Below are positions 6,865-13,385 of a stretch of DNA of 13,385 nucleotides, piece by piece. The stretch lies in contig JAKADJ010000036.1 of NCBI GenBank assembly GCA_021820645.1, positions 1 through 13,385 of the forward strand, given 5' to 3'. The notes under the pieces were generated by a model that had not been told where the DNA came from, did not search any database, and worked only from the letters and a program-made list of their open reading frames with translations. The first letter of the stretch is position 1. Each line of letters begins with the position of its first letter. A program made the translations under genes and the position numbers. Source of the stretch: Bacillota bacterium (GTDB taxonomy: Bacteria > Bacillota_E > Sulfobacillia > Sulfobacillales > Sulfobacillaceae).

Positions 6865-6892
6865 AAATACCAGAACTATCCAAACTACCCAA
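6864..6892 (-). promoter_or_regulatory. Probable promoter of the hydrolase-phosphatase unit
   Basis: On the minus strand TTGGGT (6887-6892) is followed after 17 nt by TATTTA (6864-6869), preceded by TGG as in an extended -10 element. An alternative -10 is TATACA (6857-6862). Both boxes are only partial matches. Confidence 0.35.
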
Positions 6893-6958
6893 TGCGAGTA
6901 CGGCGCAGGGCACAGAGTGTAGCCGCTTGGCTGAATCGCATTATGAGGAGCGTGAGAG

Positions 6959-8512
6959 ATGAATCGCCTAAAACGCGAGTTAACCTTGTTCGATCTAATC
7001 ATTCTCGGTGTAGCGGGAGCGGTGGGTACGGGGGTCTTATTTAGTACCGCCGGAATGACCGCGTTGGCCGGACCTGGGATTATCCTCGCTTGGATTGTTG
7101 GCTCCATCATGTATCTTTTTGTGGGACTGACCTACGTCGATTTAAGTCGGATCTATCCCGAGGCAGGCGGACCCAGCCGCTATAGTCTTTATAGCTATGG
7201 GCGGGCCACCAATATGATTAATGCCTTTGCTGACCTCATTTGGTATTTGTTTATTCCTCCGATAGAAGCCCTGGCCACGGTTGAAGGCTTAGACTACTTT
7301 TACCCGCATTTCTTAACAGCCTCCGGCAATCCTACCACCGAGGGCGCCTTAGTCGGGGTTGTCCTCATGGTGCTGTTTCTCCCCTTTAATTATTACGGCA
7401 TTAAGTTTTTCTCCCAATCGACCAACGTTTTTGGTGGCGTGAAACTGGTGCTCTACGTGGTCGCTGCAATTGGCTTCATGACCTTTGCCCATTTCGGCAA
7501 CTTTGGCCATTTCGGTGGATTCACCCCCTTTGGCGTGGGCGGTATATTTGCCGCGATACCGCTTGGTATGTTTGCCTTCGGTAGCATCCGAATCATTCCC
7601 GATTATGCGGAAGAAGTGCGCCACCAAAAAACCATTGGCCAATCCATCTTGTGGGTGGTCCTGGGTCAAACCATTATTTATCTGTTGCTGGCGATCGCAT
7701 TTTTGGCGGCGCTTAATTGGCGTCAATTGAAGATTCATCCGGGGGCCTGGAAATCTGTCGTAGACATCCCCGGCAATCCTTTTCTCACGATCGCGAGCAA
7801 AGCCAATCTTGGGTGGCTCATCGTGATTACCGCGATCATTGCGATTATTGGCCCGTTTGTCACTGGCTACATCTACCAGGGAGGTGGAAGTCGGATTTTG
7901 TTTGCCATGAGTCGGACAGGCATCGTCAGCCGTCGTCTGAAGGATCTGAACCAACAGTTTGCGGTTCCGGTGTGGTCACTGATCGTGTTCACGGCAGTTG
8001 GGGCCATCTTGGCTTATCTGGCGGCACCACTTCCCTCGATTTATAGCCTCATTAGCGACGCGGTGGTGGCGGGATATCTAGGGTTTGCGGTCAATCCCGT
8101 CGTGATGCTGGCGATTCGACGCCAAGGCGTCCCCGGATCCCTCAAGGCGGGTAAGTTGGTGGCCTACGTCGCGTTCGCATCCGCTTCGCTCATTGTGTAT
8201 TGGAGTGGCTGGCCATCGGTCCCCTATGCGACCATCTTGCTCACGATTTTCGCCCTGGTCTTTGGTGTGATTTATAGAGTCAAGGAAGGGCTCGGGAATT
8301 CAGTCTGGTACATGGTCTATATCCTTTTCCTAACCTTCATGACCTATATTGGGGGCGTTGGTAAACTCAACGCGTTCAATGTCGACGTGGGTAGTGGCGT
8401 CGTTGTGGTAGTGAGTCTTCTCATTTTTCTCCCCTGGGGTGTCGCATCCCGGCTCACCACGGCCCAACGCAGAGAGACTGGAACGCCCGAGTCTAACCAA
8501 GATCTGGCCTAG
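6959..8512 (+). CDS. APC superfamily amino acid permease
   Basis: A 517-residue integral membrane protein with about 12 helices. Helix 1 carries the unwound glycine motif GVAGAVGTG (17-25), which in APC transporters binds the amino/carboxyl groups of the substrate. The end of helix 6 and the following loop read FGSIRIIPDYAEEVRHQKTI (207-226), matching the 'aeEv.nP..ti' block, but R211 stands where many relatives have an acidic or aromatic residue. A segment rich in His, Phe and Gly (178-195) precedes helix 6. It is expected to import an amino acid or polyamine with protons; an acidic substrate is a guess from R211. The ATG at 6959 has GAGGAG 8 nt upstream. The gene ends at a strong terminator and is divergent from the esterase. 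Confidence 0.93.
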   Translation: MNRLKRELTLFDLIILGVAGAVGTGVLFSTAGMTALAGPGIILAWIVGSIMYLFVGLTYVDLSRIYPEAGGPSRYSLYSYGRATNMINAFADLIWYLFIPPIEALATVEGLDYFYPHFLTASGNPTTEGALVGVVLMVLFLPFNYYGIKFFSQSTNVFGGVKLVLYVVAAIGFMTFAHFGNFGHFGGFTPFGVGGIFAAIPLGMFAFGSIRIIPDYAEEVRHQKTIGQSILWVVLGQTIIYLLLAIAFLAALNWRQLKIHPGAWKSVVDIPGNPFLTIASKANLGWLIVITAIIAIIGPFVTGYIYQGGGSRILFAMSRTGIVSRRLKDLNQQFAVPVWSLIVFTAVGAILAYLAAPLPSIYSLISDAVVAGYLGFAVNPVVMLAIRRQGVPGSLKAGKLVAYVAFASASLIVYWSGWPSVPYATILLTIFALVFGVIYRVKEGLGNSVWYMVYILFLTFMTYIGGVGKLNAFNVDVGSGVVVVVSLLIFLPWGVASRLTTAQRRETGTPESNQDLA

Positions 8513-8526
8513 GCATCAACCAACCT

Positions 8527-8574
8527 GATCAAAAGGGGCCCCGGGTCAGACTTGTCTTCGGGCCTCTTTTGATC
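8527..8574 (+). terminator. Hairpin terminator after the APC permease
   Basis: Arms 8527-8541 (GATCAAAAGGGGCCC) and 8560-8574 (GGGCCTCTTTTGATC) pair over 15 positions with one G-U wobble around an 18 nt loop. The GC core is flanked by AAAA on one side and TTTT on the other, so it could stop transcription in either direction. It starts 14 bp after the permease stop codon and ends before the lspA ribosome binding site. Confidence 0.85.
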
Positions 8575-8622
8575 GATCCTGCGTGCTCAACCCGCCAAAA
8601 CACCGGAGAAAGGCGTGACGTG

Positions 8623-9096
8623 ATGCGAAAACCTTCCCACCCAAATCTGTCGAGGGTGATTCCCATTGGGGTGAGCATCGCCGCCATCGATCAACTGACC
8701 GCGTGGTGGGCCCGTCAATCTGTCCCACTGGGGCACGAAACGTGGCTGGTGCGCCCGGTTCTCGGCATGGAGCTCCTCTTCAACCGCGGTGCGACCTTAG
8801 GGATCGGGTCGCAATGGCCATTTTTTGTGACCATCGTCGGGGTCCTGGGAACTATCATATTGTTTTGGTTGGCACTCACCCTCAAGTCGCTTCAGATTCC
8901 CCTAGCGGTGATGGCGGGCGGCGCCCTTGGAAATGTAGTAAGCCGCATCCATTCGGGGCGGGTCACTGATTTCATCCGCATTAGCGGCTGGCCCGGTATT
9001 TTTAATCTGGCCGACGTGGCAATTCGCCTCGGAGGACTCTGGCTGATCATTCACGTCCTGATCACCAGCCGCAACAAAAAGACCTCCAGCCCTTAG
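8623..9096 (+). CDS. lspA: Lipoprotein signal peptidase (signal peptidase II), divergent
   Basis: A 157-residue membrane protein with four likely helices, the size of LspA. It has motif I IDQLTAWW (22-29), motif II NRGATLG (54-60), motif III GNVVSRIHSGRVTDFI (103-118) and motif IV FNLADVAIRLG (127-137). The catalytic aspartates D116 and D131 are present. LspA cleaves prolipoprotein signal peptides at the lipidated cysteine. Two departures are visible: S107 stands where the family has the near-invariant Asp of GNxxDR, and A27 replaces the usual Lys of DQxxK. This may be a second, specialised copy. The ATG at 8623 has GGAG/AAAGG upstream; a longer TTG frame from 8569 would begin inside the terminator hairpin and is unlikely. 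It ends 32 bp before the convergent P450 gene. Confidence 0.85.
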   Translation: MRKPSHPNLSRVIPIGVSIAAIDQLTAWWARQSVPLGHETWLVRPVLGMELLFNRGATLGIGSQWPFFVTIVGVLGTIILFWLALTLKSLQIPLAVMAGGALGNVVSRIHSGRVTDFIRISGWPGIFNLADVAIRLGGLWLIIHVLITSRNKKTSSP

Positions 9097-9112
9097 CTCC
9101 CGGGCCGACCCC

Positions 9113-9130
9113 GAAGGGTTTTACCCCTTC
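9113..9130. terminator. Weak hairpin between convergent lspA and P450 genes
   Basis: GAAGGG (9113-9118) and CCCTTC (9125-9130) form a 6 bp stem with a 6 nt T/A-rich loop, at the junction of the two convergent genes. No T-tract follows on either strand, so terminator function is uncertain. Confidence 0.3.
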
Positions 9131-10289
9131 ACCGCAAGCTAGCCGGCAACCATTCCTTGCCATACACAATACTCGACGGAACCGGACGTGGGGGATCTCC
9201 GTTGGCACGCACGAGATTTGGAAATCGGGTGTAGAGCGTCGCCAAACCAATACTAGCTTCAAGCCGCGCCAAAGGAGCTCCAAGGCAAAAGTGCACACCG
9301 TGTCCAAACGCAATATGCCGGTTGGGAGCGCGGTTCGGCAGAAATTCCTCAGGGTCTTTAAACTGCGACGGGTCATGGTTAGCAGCGCCTATCCACGCCA
9401 CCAACGGGTCTTTCGGCGCCAATTCGACGCCGCCCAACTGCGTCGGCACGCGGCATATCCGGTACATGCTTTGCACTGGTGACCGGAACCGCAACACCTC
9501 CTCAATAAGTGGACCCCATTCCTCGGGGGCATGGGGGCCTTGATGAAACGCTTCAGGATGGTCCATCAGCGTATCCACCGCATTACCAATGAGATTGGTG
9601 GTCGTTTCATTTCCGGCTACCAACAACAGCACACAAAATCCTAAGAGCTCACCCGACGTCAAGTGTTCCCCCTCGAGGGTGGCCCGTAGCAGATCGCTGA
9701 TCAAATCCTGGCCTGGGTGTTTGCGCCGCCATTCAATCATTTCAAGAAAATACTGGGCCATTTCGCGTTGCGGATCGGCCACTTGAGCCGCTCCGGCTTG
9801 CACACTTTGGGACTGCTCAGCTTCACGCACTCCTGAAACCATCGCATCCGACCATCGTTTAAACTGTTCCCGATCTTCGGCCGGCACGCCAAGCAGCTCG
9901 GCGATCACGATCACCGGTAGGGGGTAAGCCAATGCCGCAATAATGTCGCTGGAAGGTTCGGCCATCGCATCCACCAGTTCGCTAGCGATTTCCTGGATTC
10001 GGGGCCTGAGTTTTGTGATGGTCTTGGGCGTAAATCCTTGCGACACCAGGGCACGAAGGGCCCGGTGCCGCGGCGGATCCGTTGCGATAAGGCTCTGACT
10101 GATCGGGTGGTGCAGATCGTCATCCCCACCAAAGTTCGAGGAAAAGCGATGGTAATCGGACAACACGGTGGAGACGTTATCATATCCAAAGACATGGACG
10201 CTCCCCTCTTCATCCCGCCACACCGGATGACTGGCCAACATCTCCTGATACCAAGGAAACGGGTTGCCAGGATTCCATTGGTTTCGCAT
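9129..10289 (-). CDS. Cytochrome P450, soluble bacterial class (CYP109-like)
   Basis: A 386-residue soluble P450 with every core motif: I-helix oxygen-activation motif VAGNETTT (224-231), the K-helix ExxR pair E264/R267 (LIEEVLRF), and the haem-binding loop FGHGVHFCLG (328-337) with thiolate ligand C335. The N-terminal NPFPWYQEML and the overall length fit Bacillus-type CYP109/CYP107 enzymes, which hydroxylate fatty acids, steroids, terpenoids or polyketides with electrons from a ferredoxin. No ferredoxin or ferredoxin reductase gene is next to it, so it must borrow redox partners. The ATG at 10289 has AGGGGGG 5 nt upstream. An aldo/keto reductase lies 84 bp upstream on the same strand, but a TATAAT box between them points to a separate or additional promoter. 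Confidence 0.96.
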   Translation of the reverse strand: MRNQWNPGNPFPWYQEMLASHPVWRDEEGSVHVFGYDNVSTVLSDYHRFSSNFGGDDDLHHPISQSLIATDPPRHRALRALVSQGFTPKTITKLRPRIQEIASELVDAMAEPSSDIIAALAYPLPVIVIAELLGVPAEDREQFKRWSDAMVSGVREAEQSQSVQAGAAQVADPQREMAQYFLEMIEWRRKHPGQDLISDLLRATLEGEHLTSGELLGFCVLLLVAGNETTTNLIGNAVDTLMDHPEAFHQGPHAPEEWGPLIEEVLRFRSPVQSMYRICRVPTQLGGVELAPKDPLVAWIGAANHDPSQFKDPEEFLPNRAPNRHIAFGHGVHFCLGAPLARLEASIGLATLYTRFPNLVRANGDPPRPVPSSIVYGKEWLPASLR

Positions 10290-10341
10290 CGTAACCCCCC
10301 TGATCTACCTAACCTCACGATGTGACGGAGGTTTTGTACCA

Positions 10342-10347
10342 ATTATA
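10342..10347 (-). promoter_or_regulatory. -10 box upstream of the P450 gene
   Basis: A perfect TATAAT on the minus strand, 52 bp before the P450 start codon. No good -35 box is seen at 16-18 nt. A short palindrome TCAC-GAT-GTGA (10315-10325) lies in the predicted leader and could be an operator, though four-base arms are weak evidence. Confidence 0.4.
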
Positions 10348-10373
10348 GCGAGGCCATATCCGACTACCCTTTA

Positions 10374-11354
<981 letters not shown>

Positions 11355-11400
11355 ATGTGTCCCTCCCAGTCTCCTAGATCACCCACAACATGGATGGAAT

Positions 11401-11430
11401 TACCTACCTATCATAACCGAGGTGTGTCAA
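11401..11430 (-). promoter_or_regulatory. Promoter of the aldo/keto reductase gene
   Basis: On the minus strand a consensus TTGACA (11425-11430) is followed after 18 nt by TAGGTA (11401-11406). The -10 is a modest match but resembles the TAGGTT used in the pirin promoter. The predicted leader is about 40 nt. Confidence 0.5.
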
Positions 11431-11443
11431 AACATGCCACCTC
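11419..11443. promoter_or_regulatory. Inverted repeat bracketing the AKR -35 box
   Basis: GAGGTG (11419-11424) and CACCTC (11438-11443) are perfect 6 bp inverted arms. The 13 bp centre contains the TTGACA -35 box, so a dimeric protein bound here would block polymerase. As an alternative, the same arms could be a weak hairpin ending the upstream glycosyltransferase transcript, whose stop codon is 50 bp away. Confidence 0.35.
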
Positions 11444-11492
11444 TCTAATCGTACCTGGTGGTAGCCCGTGGCATATTCTCTGCGTGGACTGT

Positions 11493-12569
11493 TCATGACG
11501 ATATTGTCGCCGTGAACGTCGTGACCGCGTCGAGCATCCGGTCGACTACTCGGGCTAAATAAAATCGCGCTGCGGTGGCTTTAACCGTGTAAGGGTCGGG
11601 AAGTTGGTACGGGTCCTTAACAATTCGCAACAAGATGGCCTGCAGGGCGGCCACATCACCTGGTGGATACAGCCATCCGTTGAGGTTGGGTAGTACGATA
11701 TCTCGTGGCCCATGATGACAGTCGCTGGCCACCACGGGTACTCCCCTTGTCAATGCTTCAGCGAGCACGACACCAAACCCCTCCGAAATAGATGCCAGAA
11801 TCAGTGCCGACACGGTTCCTGCTGCTGACCATGGGTCGTGGGACCATCCGACCCATTGCACCGAATCCGAAATGTGGAGGCGTGCGGCCAAATCGACCAG
11901 AATGTGGCGGTCTTCCCCATCACCCACAATGGTCAGCCGCCATGGTTCCCGTATCGAAGATAAGGCCAGAAGAATATCTTCAATACGCTTAACCGAATTG
12001 TCCAATCTCCCAATATAGACAAAATGAACCCCGTCGTTTAATCCAGGGCGCGGTTGTATAGGGGCGGGGACCGTAGGGTTATACACCACATATACGTTAT
12101 CGCTCGCCCCCACTGTCTCCGCAATATCCTGACCCAATCCGGTCGAAATCGCCAAATGGGCATCGGCCCACCGGACTCCCCATCCATGTTCCAGTTGAGA
12201 CATCGCCTCATGCAGCCACGACCAAATTTGGTACCGCGATCGAATAAGCAGCCTAACCACTCGACTGACAACCAGGGCCGACGGGGTCATCCCAATTACC
12301 AGATCAGGATCGAAGGCCCGAATGCTGCCAGTGGCCCACCATAATACATGCAACCACCGACACACAAAATTGCTGTGTCGTTGCTGGGGTCCCACGTAGC
12401 TCTCTTCAAGGTTTTCTTCCCATCCCGGATTTCTTGAGGGCCCGAATAGATGGATGGCCACATGATGCCCACGTTCCCGCATTTCGCCCACCACCAGTGT
12501 CGTCACCCTCTCGATACCTCCGCGCCCTCCCACCGCCGCACTCATAAACAAAATCCGCAGAGTGTTCAC
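11493..12569 (-). CDS. Glycosyltransferase family 4 (GT-B fold)
   Basis: A 358-residue GT-B enzyme. The N-terminal acceptor domain opens with LRILFMSAAVGGRGGIERVT (4-23), the glycine-rich loop of GT4 enzymes. The C-terminal donor domain has FVYIGRLDNSVKRIEDIL (183-200), TIVGDGED (213-220) and SISEGFGVVLAEALTRGVPV (260-279), whose E263 and E271 form the EX7E motif that holds the nucleotide sugar, then NGWLYPPGD. It likely transfers a sugar from a nucleotide donor to a growing surface glycan at the cytosolic face of the membrane. The GTG at 12569 overlaps the best ribosome binding site (GGGAGG, 12569-12574). A CTG at 12560, 8 nt from that site, would start the protein as MRILFMS and may be the real start. 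It is divergent from a flippase gene. Confidence 0.92.
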   Translation of the reverse strand: MNTLRILFMSAAVGGRGGIERVTTLVVGEMRERGHHVAIHLFGPSRNPGWEENLEESYVGPQQRHSNFVCRWLHVLWWATGSIRAFDPDLVIGMTPSALVVSRVVRLLIRSRYQIWSWLHEAMSQLEHGWGVRWADAHLAISTGLGQDIAETVGASDNVYVVYNPTVPAPIQPRPGLNDGVHFVYIGRLDNSVKRIEDILLALSSIREPWRLTIVGDGEDRHILVDLAARLHISDSVQWVGWSHDPWSAAGTVSALILASISEGFGVVLAEALTRGVPVVASDCHHGPRDIVLPNLNGWLYPPGDVAALQAILLRIVKDPYQLPDPYTVKATAARFYLARVVDRMLDAVTTFTATISS

Positions 12570-12616
12570 CTCCCAAGGCCACCATAAGCCGGCTCGGCAA
12601 CACTAGTCTAGTCAGA

Positions 12617-12622
12617 AGTATA
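12617..12622 (-). promoter_or_regulatory. Possible -10 box of the glycosyltransferase gene
   Basis: TATACT on the minus strand, a 5/6 match, about 47 bp before the GTG start. No clear -35 box is seen. An 11 bp palindrome, ACTAGTCTAGT (12602-12612), lies just downstream. Confidence 0.3.
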
Positions 12623-12712
12623 GGGTGACGGATAGGTTCATCTTCCGAGGGTGATGTGTCCGTCTAAAGCCCACGATACGATGGAGTCATGATGCCGGGA
12701 AAGGATGATCCC

Positions 12713-13385
12713 ATGGTAATCGAAAGTAACCTTTCGCTGGCCCGGCGAGCCGGGGTCCTCACGGTGGGCAAAATACTGCAAAGTGTGATGAGTTTATTTG
12801 CCACCATTTACATGGCTCACGTGTTGGGCCCGGTAGACTTCGGCGTCCTGGGATTTACGGCCGCCATTACATCCTACTTTGGATTGGCCTCGACCTTAGG
12901 AATCCCCATCCTGGCCACCAGAGAAATTTCACAACTTCACGATGACGATGAGAAACAAGGACTTATTGTGGGTGACGTAATGATGCTGACGGGCATCTTG
13001 TCCCTAGGTAGCTATACTCTCCTTTGGTCCCTTACGCCGATATTTACGGTGGCACCGACCCTCAGGGCTATTTTGCTTATATCCGGTCTGCAAGTACTAA
13101 TCAATTCACTTTCGCCTCAGTGGGCTAGTGCGGGCATCCAACGCACAGACTTCAATGCCGGTGCCAATATCATCGGGACAATCATCCGGGTCGGCTTAGT
13201 CTTTCTCATCATTCACAGCCCAAGAAACCTTGAGGCAGTGCCCGTATTAGGAGTCATTGGCACTCTCATCACAGTGGCCATCGAGTGGTGGCTCCTGAAA
13301 CAAACTAAGCCAATCCACTGCCGACCCTCCTGGACTCGGTTATGGTCAATTTTTCGCCGGGCCTTACCGATGACCACTGCATCGG
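12713..13385 (+). CDS. Polysaccharide/oligosaccharide flippase (Wzx-like, MATE/MOP superfamily), N-terminal part
   Basis: An open frame from an ATG at 12713 to the right edge gives 224 residues of a membrane protein cut by the window. It opens with SLARRAGVLTVGKILQSVMS (7-26), a first helix, then AHVLGPVDFGVLGFTAAITS, the classic LGpxdyG turn of Wzx flippases. GIPILATREIS, a charged loop (HDDDEK) and LSPQWASAGIQRTDFNAGAN correspond to helices 3 to 5 of the family. Such proteins flip lipid-linked glycan units across the membrane. The ATG at 12713 has AAAGGA 7 nt upstream; in-frame ATGs at 12692 and 12689 with TGGAG upstream are alternatives. It is divergent from a GT4 glycosyltransferase, which marks this edge as part of a surface-glycan locus. 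It was recognised by direct translation of the + strand. Confidence 0.9.
   Translation, partial: MVIESNLSLARRAGVLTVGKILQSVMSLFATIYMAHVLGPVDFGVLGFTAAITSYFGLASTLGIPILATREISQLHDDDEKQGLIVGDVMMLTGILSLGSYTLLWSLTPIFTVAPTLRAILLISGLQVLINSLSPQWASAGIQRTDFNAGANIIGTIIRVGLVFLIIHSPRNLEAVPVLGVIGTLITVAIEWWLLKQTKPIHCRPSWTRLWSIFRRALPMTTAS

Noticed and set aside
6556..7044. 162-codon plus-strand frame over the esterase start and permease start
   Set aside because: It overlaps two strongly supported genes and their promoter region, and the peptide is basic and motif-free.
7349..7954. 201-codon minus-strand frame inside the APC permease
   Set aside because: It lies wholly antisense to a well-supported membrane protein gene, its product is polar and without recognisable motifs, and it has no ribosome binding site; a typical shadow of hydrophobic codons.
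8569..8622. Longer TTG start for lspA
   Set aside because: It begins within the 3' arm of the permease terminator hairpin and adds residues not seen in LspA.

Overview
The window looks like a chromosomal stretch from a moderately GC-rich, low-to-mid-GC-Firmicute-type bacterium. The clues are strong purine-rich ribosome binding sites (GGGAGG, GAGGAG, AAGGGG) before most genes, TTGACA/TATAAT-type promoters, use of TTG and GTG starts, and a gene mix (APC permease, pirin, HxlR regulator, CYP109-like P450, aldo/keto reductase, acyl-CoA ligase) typical of metabolically flexible soil or acidic-environment Firmicutes. A Sulfobacillus- or Alicyclobacillus-like host is my guess, not something the sequence proves. 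I see no rRNA, tRNA, CRISPR array, insertion sequence or phage gene.

Left part (1-3719, all minus strand). A 12-helix MFS transporter is followed after about 30 bp by the N-terminal part of an AMP-forming acyl-CoA ligase that runs off the left edge; together they look like an uptake-and-activate pair for an organic acid. Upstream of them lie a cytosolic PAS-GAF-GGDEF diguanylate cyclase and a small HxlR-type regulator. The HxlR gene is divergent from a plus-strand pirin gene (3875-4852), and their core promoters overlap in a 155 bp intergenic region, so a regulatory link is likely.

Middle (4853-9130). After pirin comes a 324 bp stretch with no confident gene. It does contain a minus-strand reading frame that continues in phase after the stop of the neighbouring histidine-phosphatase gene. 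The phosphatase and an HSL-type alpha/beta hydrolase form a two-gene minus-strand unit. This unit is divergent from an APC-family amino acid permease, which ends at a strong A/T-flanked hairpin terminator. Next comes a signal peptidase II (lspA) homologue that keeps both catalytic aspartates but has a serine at a position normally held by another conserved aspartate.

Right part (9129-13385). On the minus strand are a cytochrome P450, an aldo/keto reductase whose promoter has an inverted repeat bracketing the -35 box, and a GT4 glycosyltransferase. Divergent from the last is the start of a Wzx-type polysaccharide flippase that runs off the right edge, suggesting a surface-glycan locus begins here.

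Most of the window is ordinary accessory metabolism. No new multi-gene system is evident. The points most worth a second look are the lspA variant, the in-phase reading frame after the phosphatase, the HxlR/pirin and AKR control regions, and the probable non-standard start of the glycosyltransferase.
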